A stretch of 64,000 nt of DNA from Syntrophaceae bacterium UBA6087 (GTDB taxonomy: Bacteria > Desulfobacterota > Desulfomonilia > UBA1062), in the NCBI GenBank assembly GCA_002448235.1, contig DIXF01000010.1:124001-188000 (forward strand), in the 5' to 3' direction. The notes under the pieces were generated by a model, which worked only from the letters and a program-made list of their open reading frames with translations, searched no databases and had not been told where the DNA came from. Below are positions 41,894-50,630 of the stretch, in pieces. Numbering within the stretch: the first letter of the stretch is position 1; every line of letters begins with the position of its first letter. The position numbers were made by a program, and so were the translations under genes.

Positions 41894-43035
41894 TGCCCCG
41901 GATCCTTTCTCAAAATCATATTGTTTCGGTGGACCACCTCTTCATCGCATTCTTTTTCCAGGATGCTGCACACCTGGGCGGTGTTTGCGCCCTTCACCCG
42001 TGCGACCTCCTCGGTCGTGAAGTTGCTCAAGCCCACGGCGATCACGTCGCCGCCCTTCTCAACGATCTCGATGGGGTCTCCTGCCTTGAACATGCCCTGA
42101 ACATCGACAACGCCGCAGGGAAGCAGGCTCTTGCCGCTGCCGAGGATCATAACGGCCGCCCCGTGATCCACGACCACCTTGCCTTTGGGCCTTGTGACGA
42201 AGCCCATCCAGTGATCCTTCTGCGTCAGCCGTCCCCGCTTTCGGGGATGGATGAATGTCCCGATTTCCTTGCCTTCGAGCACGGAGCTGATGACCTGCGG
42301 TGTGTACGCGGAAGTAATGACCGTGGGGATGCCGAGCATGGAGGCATGGTAGGCGGCCTGGAGCTTCGATTTCATCCCGCCCCTTCCCAGGCTTCCCGCC
42401 TCTTCGCTCTGGGTCTTTATCTCTTTGCCCTTCAGGTCCCTGATCTCGGAGAGGAGCTTTGCCTCGGGGTTGGTGCGCGGATCTTCCATATACACGCCTT
42501 CGATATCGGTCAGGATGATCAGCGCCTGGGGTTCGACCAGGGGGATGATCATGGCAGAGAGCATGTCGTTGTCGGTAAACTGGATCTCATCCACGGAGAC
42601 CGTGTCGTTTTCGTTGATGATGGGAATGGCGCCGAGCTCGAAGAGGGCCGTGAAGGTGTTGCGGATATTCAGGTAGCGGTGGCGGACGTCGAGATCGTCG
42701 CGCGTGATCAGGATCTGAGCCGCGGTATAGCCATAGCGTCTGAAGGCGTCGGTATAGGCCCTGATGAGGCTGCCCTGGCCGATGGCCGCCAGCGCCTGCT
42801 TACGGGACAGCGCGATGCCCGGGTCGGTCATCTTCATGATCGCCCTGCCCTGCGCGATGGCGCCGGAAGACACCAGGGCGAACTCTCTGCCCTGGTCCTT
42901 GAGCAGCGAAAGCTCATCGCAGAGGCGCTCGATCATACGGTTGTTGAGCCCTCGGCCGGTACTCAACGCCTGGGAGCCGATCTTGATCAGGACGCGCCTG
43001 CTGTTGGTTAGGATCGTGCGGGAGCTCTTATCCAT
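41890..43035 (-). CDS. proB: Glutamate 5-kinase with PUA domain
   Basis: The first enzyme of proline synthesis. The amino-acid kinase domain (about residues 12-260) has VLIKIGSQAL, FALVSSGAIAQGRA, PIINENDTVSVDEI and GTGGM-like LGRGGMKSKLQAA. The last 100 residues form a PUA domain (VVDHGAAVMILGSGKSLLP). 381 residues is typical. The start overlaps obgE by 8 bp. Confidence 0.96.
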   Translation of the reverse strand: MDKSSRTILTNSRRVLIKIGSQALSTGRGLNNRMIERLCDELSLLKDQGREFALVSSGAIAQGRAIMKMTDPGIALSRKQALAAIGQGSLIRAYTDAFRRYGYTAAQILITRDDLDVRHRYLNIRNTFTALFELGAIPIINENDTVSVDEIQFTDNDMLSAMIIPLVEPQALIILTDIEGVYMEDPRTNPEAKLLSEIRDLKGKEIKTQSEEAGSLGRGGMKSKLQAAYHASMLGIPTVITSAYTPQVISSVLEGKEIGTFIHPRKRGRLTQKDHWMGFVTRPKGKVVVDHGAAVMILGSGKSLLPCGVVDVQGMFKAGDPIEIVEKGGDVIAVGLSNFTTEEVARVKGANTAQVCSILEKECDEEVVHRNNMILRKDPGQ

Positions 43036-44023
43036 TGAGGTCCTTTATAATCTCATCCAGCACAGCATCTATCCCTTCCCCGGTTGCGGCTGAAGCGATA
43101 AAGCAAGGATACCCCTCATCTTTTACAAAGGCAACAACGTCTTTCGCCCTTTCCCTTGCCTCTGCGAGGTCGGACTTGTTCAGGATCACGATCTGTCTGC
43201 GGTTCACAAGGTCAGGCGAGTATGCCTCAAGCTCGCGCATCAGGATGGTGAGCTCCTCTTTCGGGTCCCGCTGCGTAAAGGGAGAGAGGTCGACGACATA
43301 GACGATGATCCTGGTCCTCTCGATGTGCCTTAAGAATTTCAGTCCCAGCCCGACTCCCTCGTGCGCCCCTTCGATGATGCCCGGGATGTCGGCCATGACG
43401 AAGTCGTTGTTTTTCCACCTGACGACACCGAGGTTGGGCGACAGGGTGGTGAATGGATAATCGGCAACCTTGGGCCGTGCGCTCGATACCCGCGAGATAA
43501 GGGTGGACTTTCCCGCATTGGGGAACCCGACGAGGCCCACATCGGCCAGGAGCTTGAGCTCGAGGAGAAAATCCCTTTCTTCCCCGGGCTTTCCGTGCTC
43601 GCAGTACCTCGGGGCCTGCATCGTCGGAGTGGCGAACTTGGCGTTGCCCCTGCCGCCGCCGCCTCCCCGTGCAAGGATAAAGCTCTGGCCTTCCGTGACG
43701 AGGTCGACAACGATCTCTGAGGTGGCAGCGTCTTTGATGACCGTACCCACGGGAACATGGATGACCGTGTCGTCGCCCGATCTCCCGGTGCAGTTCTTTC
43801 CCTTGCCGTGCTGACCTCTCTGGGACTTGTAATGCGGATGGTAGCGCTGATCGAGCAGGGTGTGGATGCGGGGGGAAGCCTCGATGATAACATCCCCGCC
43901 TTTTCCACCGTCGCCGCCGTCAGGGCCGCCTTTGGGAACAAACTTCTCTCTGCGAAACGAACAACAACCGTTACCGCCGTCACCGGCCTTTACATAAATC
44001 TTGGACTCATCAATAAAGTCCAT
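43028..44023 (-). CDS. obgE: GTPase ObgE/CgtA
   Basis: An essential 50S-assembly and stress GTPase. The N-terminal glycine-rich Obg domain (about 1-158) has GGDGGNGCCSFRREKFVPKG and GGDGGKGGDV; the G domain has G1 GFPNAGKSTL, G3 DIPGIIEGAHEGVGLG and G4 NKSD. It ends at residue 331 without the C-terminal OCT extension seen in some species. It lies 3 bp after rpmA, the standard L21-L27-Obg arrangement. Confidence 0.95.
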   Translation of the reverse strand: MDFIDESKIYVKAGDGGNGCCSFRREKFVPKGGPDGGDGGKGGDVIIEASPRIHTLLDQRYHPHYKSQRGQHGKGKNCTGRSGDDTVIHVPVGTVIKDAATSEIVVDLVTEGQSFILARGGGGGRGNAKFATPTMQAPRYCEHGKPGEERDFLLELKLLADVGLVGFPNAGKSTLISRVSSARPKVADYPFTTLSPNLGVVRWKNNDFVMADIPGIIEGAHEGVGLGLKFLRHIERTRIIVYVVDLSPFTQRDPKEELTILMRELEAYSPDLVNRRQIVILNKSDLAEARERAKDVVAFVKDEGYPCFIASAATGEGIDAVLDEIIKDLNG

Positions 44024-44026
44024 GTC

Positions 44027-44287
44027 TTATGCAGCGGTTTCGACGATGCTCACCCTCTTTTTCTTGTTGAAGAGTGTTTCGAACTTCACGACACCGTCAG
44101 TCAGGGCAAACAGGGTATAATCCCTGCCGCAGCCGACGTTCTGGCCGGGATGGACCTTCGTCCCTCTCTGGCGCACGAGAATGCTCCCCGCCTTCACCTG
44201 CTGGCCGTCGTAGCGTTTTACTCCAAGCCGTTTTCCTGCCGTATCGCGTCCGTTGCGGGAAGTTCCGCCTGATTTCTTGTGAGCCAT
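44027..44287 (-). CDS. rpmA: 50S ribosomal protein L27
   Basis: An 86-residue basic protein at the peptidyl-transferase centre. It begins MAHKKSGGTSRNGRDTAGKR, continues with GSILVRQRGTKVHPG and is complete. There is no N-terminal extension of the kind cleaved in Firmicutes. Second gene of the operon, 3 bp after rplU. Confidence 0.97.
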   Translation of the reverse strand: MAHKKSGGTSRNGRDTAGKRLGVKRYDGQQVKAGSILVRQRGTKVHPGQNVGCGRDYTLFALTDGVVKFETLFNKKKRVSIVETAA

Positions 44288-44290
44288 GGA

Positions 44291-44611
44291 TTATGCCTCC
44301 TTGCCTGCGTCGATCTTCGTGATAAAGACCTCGGTAAGGTACTGCCTGTGACCCTTCTTCTTATGGTACCCTTTCCTTCTCTTCATCTTGAAAACGATGA
44401 TCTTCTTCGCCCGCATCTGCCGCACGATAGTGCCGCTGACCTTTACGCCCTGAAGTTTTGGTGCGCCGAGTTTATATTCGTCTCCACCGACGAAGAGGAC
44501 GTCTTCGAAAGTAACCGTATCGCCGCTCGCAGCTTCGAGCTTCTCGATCTGGATCCTATCGCCTTCTTCGACCTTGTACTGTTTCCCGCCAGTCTTAATC
44601 ACTGCATACAT
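44291..44611 (-). CDS. rplU: 50S ribosomal protein L21
   Basis: A 106-residue ribosomal protein: MYAVIKTGGKQYKVEEGDRI at the start, LFVGGDEYKLGAP in the middle and FKMKRRKGYHKKKGHRQ near the end. The start is ATG 44611 after AGGAG; the frame stays open upstream but that part contains the promoter. First gene of the eight-gene operon down to rlmH. Confidence 0.97.
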   Translation of the reverse strand: MYAVIKTGGKQYKVEEGDRIQIEKLEAASGDTVTFEDVLFVGGDEYKLGAPKLQGVKVSGTIVRQMRAKKIIVFKMKRRKGYHKKKGHRQYLTEVFITKIDAGKEA

Positions 44612-44654
44612 AGTTGTACTCCTGATTCTCTTTTCTTGAGAGAAAGATGAAGAG

Positions 44655-44683
44655 CTATTAATGAAACTTCTCTCTATTGTCAA
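44655..44683 (-). promoter_or_regulatory. Sigma-70 promoter of the rplU operon
   Basis: TTGACA (44678-44683) and TAATAG (44655-44660) are 17 bp apart on the minus strand, putting the transcription start about 35-40 nt before the rplU ATG. This agrees with the position of the terminator just upstream. Confidence 0.65.
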
Positions 44684-44732
44684 GGTATTTTCCCAATTCG
44701 CAACAGTAATTGGAGAACAAAACCATGAGGGC

Positions 44733-44798
44733 AAAAAAAAAGCCAGAAGATTAAGGTGTGGGGACATAGCGGAGTATCAATCTGTCCCTTCTTCTGGC
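44733..44798 (-). terminator. Rho-independent-like terminator upstream of the rplU promoter
   Basis: GCCAGAAGA (44742-44750) and TCTTCTGGC (44790-44798) are a perfect 9-bp inverted repeat, with an inner pairing of GGGACA (44761) and TGTCCC (44783). On the minus strand the hairpin is followed by nine T residues (44733-44741). It would stop leftward transcripts before the rplU promoter. Confidence 0.6.
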
Positions 44799-45333
44799 AT
44801 CAAAAAGGAGGTTTCAGTTTGTGTTGAGAGTACTGATGGATCTTAGGCATGCGGCTTACAGGGTTTCCCGCTGCACCACGGCATCAAAGGGGATCGACAT
44901 GACCCCAGTAGATATTCGTTCATTGAATATCCGAACTGCCTATTTTTCATATATGCAGTCATCGAACCGATGCGCATGCCTTTAGCAAATGTGCTGCACT
45001 CTGTATCACGATCTTTCGTGTTGTTCATGCGTTATCAAAGAACCAACAGTCTCCATGTTTCTTAATATTAGCGAAATCTGTGCCAGGTATTGATTTATTA
45101 TATCTTGTTGTTTTATCTTATCTTATTCACTGTGCGTACATGGCTTATGGTTTATAGGCCCTACCGCGCCCCCGGGAATCTGGTACCGGCACCATAGTTT
45201 CTCTGGTGTATCCGCCATAACCTTTTCCAATCCCCTCTGACCGGACGAAGAATCCTGCTTCATTCATGCAGCCGTATCGAACGCCGGAGAGAAACCTTGT
45301 ATCCGCACAGACAATGCTCATCTTCTTCCCGTA
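44799..45333. other. Intergenic region with no clear gene
   Basis: The 535 bp hold no convincing coding sequence. A 61-codon minus-strand frame (44843-45028), ending in CSGKPCKPHA, lies directly upstream of the terminator but has no ribosome site or recognised family; it may be a decayed gene end. The middle part is AT-rich. No RNA gene was recognised. Confidence 0.45.
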
Positions 45334-45630
45334 TCAGGATATCTTCAGTTTGATCTTGAACCTGCTTGGTTTGGACTGGTCCTGATTAACCATATCGGTG
45401 ACGTCTTCGAGCCCGAACACCTTCTTGCAGTCCAGGGACGGGTTGATCTTGGGGTCTTTGCCGCAGGCGGGGCAGAAGTCCTTCACCGTCACCTCCAGAT
45501 TCTTTGAGCCGAAAATTTCCATGCTCCTGCATCTCTTGCACAGCGGCTTGCCGCAGCCATCGCACGTGAACGCAGCTTCCATTGCCGAACATATGGCGCA
45601 GAGTTTCTCTGATTTTTCCTGAGAACTCAT
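45334..45630 (-). CDS. Small cysteine-rich double zinc-finger-like protein
   Basis: A 98-residue protein with three metal-binding-type cysteine groups: LCAICSAMEAAFTCDGCGK, then LCKRCRSME, and FCPACGKDP. The spacing suggests a B-box/zinc-ribbon-like fold binding two zinc ions. The C-terminal 30 residues are basic and lysine-rich (RFKIKLKIS). The start at 45630 follows CGGAGAAAG. The function is not recognised; a nucleic-acid or protein-binding role is a guess. It is monocistronic between nadB and the empty region. Confidence 0.6.
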   Translation of the reverse strand: MSSQEKSEKLCAICSAMEAAFTCDGCGKPLCKRCRSMEIFGSKNLEVTVKDFCPACGKDPKINPSLDCKKVFGLEDVTDMVNQDQSKPSRFKIKLKIS

Positions 45631-45818
45631 TCTTTCTCCGATTACTCTCAATTTGCTGGCCAGGACTGATGCGAATGGTGTGCCACAGGGATAGGTCGAG
45701 CTATCTATATGATTTATATGGTGTTTATATACTTAATATCCAGGGTAAGGGAACAATACCACAGGAAAGGAAAGGGTTATAGCGCCATAGTATGGCACTG
45801 TGACCATAAACGATCCGT

Positions 45819-47471
45819 TCACTGAATGTCGTCGTGCCGCAGTGCAGGATATGATCGTGCCGAGCCCTTATGATCGCGGAGGAAATGGCACCCGATGGAT
45901 TTATGGTTCCTGAGCGCCGAATCCGCCACGAGAATGGCGGCCTGCGTCCCGTGAAAAAGGCTTATGATGTCCTTCGATACCGGTGTCTCCCGATAGAAAT
46001 CCTCGATCCTCAAGTACATATGCCGCAAGTCTTCGATGGCAATTTTCAGTCTCTGTCTGGTCCGGACGATTCCCACGTAGTTCCACATGGTGCTCTTGAT
46101 GGAAGTCCAGTCCTGAGCGATCAATGCAGGGTCTTCATTGGCGACGTTTCCGGTGGGGATCCAGTCGCGTACGGATTTGAGCATCTTAAAGCCTATGGTC
46201 TCTCCGGTATGGATTTTCACCGCGATATCCTTGGCCGCATAGAAGCCCCAGACGAGCCCTTCGAGGAGAGAGGTCGACGCAAGCCTGTTCGCCCCGTGAA
46301 TGCCGGTACAGGATACCTCTCCCACTGCATAGAGGCCTTTTAACGTAGTTCTCCCCAGTGTGTTCACGTGAATGCCTCCGCAGAGGTAGTGGGCAGCCGG
46401 GACCACGGGAACAGGCTCCTTCGTGATATCGATCCCTGCCTCCAAGCACGTCCCATAAATGCTCGGGAACCTCTCCGGGATATCCTCGTTCACATAGTTC
46501 GCGACATCGAGCAGGACATGGTCCTCGCCGTTTTCCAGCATTTCATCCCAGATGGCGATTGCCACCTCGTCTCTTGGCGCGAGGTCCTTCAAGCCCGGGT
46601 TGTACTTGTCCATGAAGTACTCGCCCCTCAGATTCATGAGTCTCGCGCCTTCACCTCTGAGCGCCTCGGACAGGAGGAATCTCCGCGCCCCGGGTATATA
46701 GAGGGTGGTGGGGTGAAACTGCACGAACTCCATATTGATGACATTGACGCCTGCCCTCTTTGCCATGACGATGCCGTCTCCCACCGTACCCTTTTCATTG
46801 GTCGAGTGAAGATAGATGTCTCCGACCCCGCCGGTAGCGAGCACCGTATACTGGGCCAGTACGGTGGTCACCTCCTGGTCGTGCTCCATATACACATACG
46901 CACCCGCACACCTGTCTTCCAGGAGATACCGTGCCTGTACATCCGTTGAGTGGTGGTTGAGGGTGATGAGATCTATGACCGTTGCGTTTGTGACGATCTC
47001 GACATTGCTCATCTTTTTCAACGCATTGATAAGGGTCTCTTCGATCTCATGGCCCGTATGGTCGGCGGAATACAGGATGCGGTTAATGGAATGAGCGCCC
47101 TCCCGGGTAAGATCGTAGTTCTCGTCTTCAGATCCCTTGAGATGGGTAAAATTCACCTTGAGATCGTCGATGAGGATTTCCTTGACTATTCTGGGGCCGT
47201 TTTCGGCAATGAATTCCACAGCCTCGACGCTGTTGAGATATCTTCCTGCCTCGAGGATGTCTTTCTTGAGGAGATCGGGGCTGTCCCCGTTGCCTGTATA
47301 GACGATGCCCCCCTGGGCACGGTTCGTGTTCGCCGCTGTCGGTTCTGAGCGCTTGGTGAGAAGGCAGACCTTCAAGCCCGATTGGGCCGCCACATACGCA
47401 CATGTAGCCCCTGAAATACCGGTCCCGATAATAAGGCACTCCGTTTCCTTTACCACATCCGCCATCTTCAT
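45819..47471 (-). CDS. nadB: L-aspartate oxidase
   Basis: A flavoprotein that oxidises L-aspartate to iminoaspartate for NAD synthesis; in anaerobes fumarate serves as acceptor. It has the FAD site CLIIGTGISGATCAYVA, NRAQGGIVYTG, the segment GGVGDIYLHSTNEKGTVGDG, the active-site HPTTLYIPGARRFLLSEALR and HYLCGGIHVNTLGRTTLKG. 550 residues. ATG overlaps the nadA stop by 4 bp. Third of the nadC-nadA-nadB operon. Confidence 0.95.
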   Translation of the reverse strand: MKMADVVKETECLIIGTGISGATCAYVAAQSGLKVCLLTKRSEPTAANTNRAQGGIVYTGNGDSPDLLKKDILEAGRYLNSVEAVEFIAENGPRIVKEILIDDLKVNFTHLKGSEDENYDLTREGAHSINRILYSADHTGHEIEETLINALKKMSNVEIVTNATVIDLITLNHHSTDVQARYLLEDRCAGAYVYMEHDQEVTTVLAQYTVLATGGVGDIYLHSTNEKGTVGDGIVMAKRAGVNVINMEFVQFHPTTLYIPGARRFLLSEALRGEGARLMNLRGEYFMDKYNPGLKDLAPRDEVAIAIWDEMLENGEDHVLLDVANYVNEDIPERFPSIYGTCLEAGIDITKEPVPVVPAAHYLCGGIHVNTLGRTTLKGLYAVGEVSCTGIHGANRLASTSLLEGLVWGFYAAKDIAVKIHTGETIGFKMLKSVRDWIPTGNVANEDPALIAQDWTSIKSTMWNYVGIVRTRQRLKIAIEDLRHMYLRIEDFYRETPVSKDIISLFHGTQAAILVADSALRNHKSIGCHFLRDHKGSARSYPALRHDDIQ

Positions 47472-48499
47472 ATCCTCAGCATGTTCATAAGGGAGACGCG
47501 CGCATACCCGGCGACATCCCCGGGCACCGTGACCCGGTATGTGTCGTCGCCCAAGTGCAGCAGCGTGTCAGCCAGTTTCGGCAAGGTGATCTTGGCCATG
47601 TCGTCGCAGAATACTTCCCTCAAAGGAACGATCCGAACGGACCGGCTCCGGCGAGCTGCCCGTTTCACCATATTGGCCTCGGTACCGACCGCGAGGCTTT
47701 CACCGGGAGACATATCCCGGATGTATTCGAGGATGGCGGCGGTTGAACCCGATTCATCCGAGGCAGCCACGGTCTGCGGGTCAGACTCCGGATGGACGAT
47801 AACCTTGATGTCGGGATACTTCGCCTTCACGGCTTCCACATCGTCAGCCGTGAACCCCGGCCAATGAACGGGACACCACCCTTTCCAGAGGATAATCTTC
47901 GCCCGTTCGATGTCTGAATCTTCGAGGCCGCCGCCGGACTTTTGCGGATCCCACAGGACGATCTGTCCGTCGGGAATCTTGAGCTTGCGTGCCGTGTTCC
48001 GCCCGAGGTTCATATCAGGGAGGAAAAACACCTTGTCCGCCCTCTGGTATGCCCACTGAAGGACCTTCACGGAGTTGCCCGACGTGCAGATGACCCCGCC
48101 GTATTTCCCGCAGAAGGCCTTTATGAGGGCTGTTGAATTGACGTAGGAAACAGGGATGACCGATCCCGATACACGGGTCAGCCGGTCCCACGCCTTCAGG
48201 ACATCGTCGTATCCCGCCATATCGGCAAGGGGGCAACCGGCCTGGCGGTCCGGGATATATACGGACTTGTCAGGGGCGAGAATGGCTGCGCTCTCAGCCA
48301 TGAAGTAGACCCCGCAGAATACGACGAACCGGGCCTTATCGATCTGAGAGGCCTTCCGGGCGAGTTCCAGGGAATCTCCTACGAAGTCCGCACATTCCGT
48401 CACCGCGTCGCTCTGGTAGTGATGCCCGAGTATGACGAGGTTATCGCCGAGTTCCTTCTTCTTTGCATCGATGATGGTTTTGGCTTCGCTGTCCGTCAT
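47468..48499 (-). CDS. nadA: Quinolinate synthase
   Basis: A 4Fe-4S enzyme joining iminoaspartate and dihydroxyacetone phosphate to quinolinate. Recognisable parts are LVILGHHYQSDAVTECADF, VVFCGVYFMAESAAILAPDK, YVNSTALIKAFCGKYGGVIC and HPESDPQTVAASDESGSTAA; the conserved cysteines near residues 85 and 130 and a third in the C-terminal third should bind the oxygen-sensitive cluster. 343 residues, complete. It overlaps both neighbours by 4 bp. Confidence 0.95.
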   Translation of the reverse strand: MTDSEAKTIIDAKKKELGDNLVILGHHYQSDAVTECADFVGDSLELARKASQIDKARFVVFCGVYFMAESAAILAPDKSVYIPDRQAGCPLADMAGYDDVLKAWDRLTRVSGSVIPVSYVNSTALIKAFCGKYGGVICTSGNSVKVLQWAYQRADKVFFLPDMNLGRNTARKLKIPDGQIVLWDPQKSGGGLEDSDIERAKIILWKGWCPVHWPGFTADDVEAVKAKYPDIKVIVHPESDPQTVAASDESGSTAAILEYIRDMSPGESLAVGTEANMVKRAARRSRSVRIVPLREVFCDDMAKITLPKLADTLLHLGDDTYRVTVPGDVAGYARVSLMNMLRI

Positions 48500-49329
48500 G
48501 CGGTCTCTTCTATAGTCAGGGAGATGTCGAGCGCCCGTACGGAATGCGTCACGTCGCCCACCGAGATATAATCCACCCCGGTAAGCGCCACATCCCTTAC
48601 CGTCTCCAGGGTTATGCCGCCGGAGGCTTCCAGAGGTACGCGCCCTCCAACCAGTTCTACCGCCTTCTTCATGGCATCCGTCGGGAAATTGTCGAGCATG
48701 ATCCTGTCCACACCGATCTTCAGAAGCCTTTCCACATCCGATAAAGTCCGGGCTTCCACCTCTACCGGGACGCCGGGGCAGGCTTGTCTAACCTTTGCCA
48801 CAGAGCCTTCCAGGGAGCCTTCGCGGTCGATGTGATTATCCTTGATAAGCGCCATATCCCAGAGACCCATCCGGTGGTTCGTCCCTCCGCCCGCCTTCAC
48901 TGCATACTTATCCAGGACCCTCTGTCCGGGGGCGGTTTTTCTGGTATCCAGGATCTTCGCCTTTGTCCCCTTGACCAGGCGCACATACTCGGCTGTCCTG
49001 GTGGCAATGCCGGACATGCGCTGCAGAAAGTTGAGCGCCGTGCGCTCGCCCCTAAGTACGCCTACGGCAGGACCGGCTATCCTTCCTATGGTGTCTCCCG
49101 GTTCCAGCCGGTCGCCATCTTTCTTGATGAAATCGCACCGGATGGAGGGGTCGACGCGCCGGAACACCGTCCGGACTACTTCCAGTCCGGCCAGCACCCC
49201 TCCGGCCTTCGCCTTCAGAACGGCCTGCATCTGCTCCCCCGGAGGGAAAATGGCCGTGGAAGTAACATCTTCCCCGTCTTCGATGAGGGCGAGATCAATG
49301 ATGCGCGTTATGAGTTCTTCCGTATTCAT
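48496..49329 (-). CDS. nadC: Nicotinate-nucleotide pyrophosphorylase (quinolinate phosphoribosyltransferase)
   Basis: Converts quinolinate and PRPP to NaMN and CO2. Motifs: EDGEDVTSTAIFPPGEQ, ALNFLQRMSGIATRTAEYV, ILDTRKTAPGQRVLDKYAVK, GGGTNHRMGLWDMALIKDNH and EASGGITLETVRD. 277 residues. Its start lies inside the end of the preceding cysteine-rich gene (35-bp overlap), so the two are translationally linked. Confidence 0.95.
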   Translation of the reverse strand: MNTEELITRIIDLALIEDGEDVTSTAIFPPGEQMQAVLKAKAGGVLAGLEVVRTVFRRVDPSIRCDFIKKDGDRLEPGDTIGRIAGPAVGVLRGERTALNFLQRMSGIATRTAEYVRLVKGTKAKILDTRKTAPGQRVLDKYAVKAGGGTNHRMGLWDMALIKDNHIDREGSLEGSVAKVRQACPGVPVEVEARTLSDVERLLKIGVDRIMLDNFPTDAMKKAVELVGGRVPLEASGGITLETVRDVALTGVDYISVGDVTHSVRALDISLTIEETA

Positions 49330-50116
49330 CGCAGAAACCTTTGATAAGCTTATCTATTGTTGTGTTCGCCCGGTCAAGCTCATCTTTTGTTTTAAACAGA
49401 GATGAGAGGCTTAAAAAAATGGGATCATAGGGAGGAACCGATGCCCCGAGCCTCTGATAATCGATCCGGTCGATATCGTATTCTTCTCCCACAAAATAAT
49501 ACTTCCCGAATCTCGGCCTGGAGACGTCACGGAAGGGCCAGGTTACTTTAAGGGAAAAGTATCCGTGGAGGATCTCCTTGAGAAGCGGGCTTGCCTCGAC
49601 CGAAGCAGGGGCTATCTCTTCGCCGAGAGTATTCTGAACAATGGTGAAGAATGTCTTTACGAAATCGATATCCGTTATGACACTTCCGAAGAGATACCAG
49701 TCGTCGACAACGTTCATGACGGACATGGCTTCGTTATTGTTGAGTTTCTGGTAGCTGGGGCAAAAGTGCCCGTCACAGATCTCTTGTCCATAGAAACTAT
49801 GTACCCTCAGATCGGAGCCTCCGGTGACCATGGGGTGGAGCATGCACCCTACCCTCTTCCTTGCTTCATCCAGGAACCCTGCAAACTCGCAGGTATAGAT
49901 GGTCTTGTAAATCCTTCTCCCGTCTTCCCGGCGCCGGACGATGTCCCGGTACCCATCAAGAGACAGCTCTCCCGAACGCACCTTTGCCATGAGCCGGCCA
50001 CGGTATTCGAATCTGCTCACGAGCTCGGCTCTTGTGTTCCGGACGTAATTATAGATTCCGCAGCAGGCAGCGCAGGATTTGCAGGAATCCGGCTGGCAGA
50101 GATGGATGTCGGTCAT
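49295..50116 (-). CDS. Uncharacterised cysteine-rich protein upstream of nadC
   Basis: A 273-residue soluble protein of no family I can name firmly. The N-terminus has CQPDSCKSCAACCGIYNYVR, a cluster like that of YkgJ/CxxCxxCC proteins that bind zinc or an iron-sulfur centre, with more cysteines in YTCEFAGFL, VGCMLHPM and ICDGHFCPSY. The C-terminal half is helical and without cysteines. It overlaps nadC by 35 bp, suggesting a role near NAD synthesis, perhaps with the NadA cluster, but that is an inference from position. Confidence 0.6.
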   Translation of the reverse strand: MTDIHLCQPDSCKSCAACCGIYNYVRNTRAELVSRFEYRGRLMAKVRSGELSLDGYRDIVRRREDGRRIYKTIYTCEFAGFLDEARKRVGCMLHPMVTGGSDLRVHSFYGQEICDGHFCPSYQKLNNNEAMSVMNVVDDWYLFGSVITDIDFVKTFFTIVQNTLGEEIAPASVEASPLLKEILHGYFSLKVTWPFRDVSRPRFGKYYFVGEEYDIDRIDYQRLGASVPPYDPIFLSLSSLFKTKDELDRANTTIDKLIKGFCDEYGRTHNAHH

Positions 50117-50123
50117 GGCGGCA

Positions 50124-50351
50124 TCATGAATAGACGATCATGACATCGATCCCGTCCACACCCACGGTGTACTTCGCGTCCTCGTACACCACGGTATACA
50201 GATCGGGAGTCTCGGTTTCCTCTTCACCCATGAACGCACCCTGCTCGATGAGAATGTCCAGTATATAGTGCAGCGCCGCAAAGGAGACATCCTCGCGGAC
50301 GATGATGTTGTACATTTTCTTCCTGTGCAGAAACGGTATCTTTTCAATCAT
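50124..50351 (-). CDS. Small conserved-type protein (DUF4911-like), first gene of the nad operon
   Basis: A 75-residue protein with a strand-helix-strand layout: KKMYNIIVREDVSFAALHYI, then ILIEQGAFMGEEE and a final YTVGVDGIDVMIVYS strand. This resembles short ACT-like or DUF4911 proteins, but I cannot confirm it. A TATAAGGAG stretch supplies the ribosome site before ATG 50351. It is 7 bp from the cysteine-rich gene downstream. Function unknown. Confidence 0.55.
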   Translation of the reverse strand: MIEKIPFLHRKKMYNIIVREDVSFAALHYILDILIEQGAFMGEEETETPDLYTVVYEDAKYTVGVDGIDVMIVYS

Positions 50352-50391
50352 GTTTTCTCCTTATAACACAACGGGCTACCTTGTCTAAGGG

Positions 50392-50422
50392 ATAATCCCG
50401 CCTTTTAGCGGGGAGGGATTAT
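50392..50422. promoter_or_regulatory. Inverted repeat between divergent operons (possible operator)
   Basis: ATAATCCC (50392-50399) and GGGATTAT (50415-50422) form an 8-bp inverted repeat with a 15-nt loop, about 40 bp upstream of the leftward nad operon and well before the rightward acyl-CoA synthetase gene. No T-run follows, so it is more likely an operator or leader hairpin than a terminator. Confidence 0.3.
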
Positions 50423-50630
50423 GCTACAAGTTCTGAGATCCGCACCCTCCGATAGGATTCATCGTCTTTAAGAAAAATCTTCAAGCCGCCTGTTGCACTG
50501 CATCTGAATATTCCATTGAAAAACAGTGGATGGGACGTAAGAGGATCGGGAGGACGGATGTTCTGCCGCGGCTAACCCTTTAATATCCATTGCATTGCTC
50601 AATCCGGATATTTCTGGTATGTCTTGATCT

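Noticed and set aside
44843..45028. 61-codon minus-strand frame upstream of the terminator
   Set aside because: No ribosome site or family match; kept only as a note in the intergenic entry.
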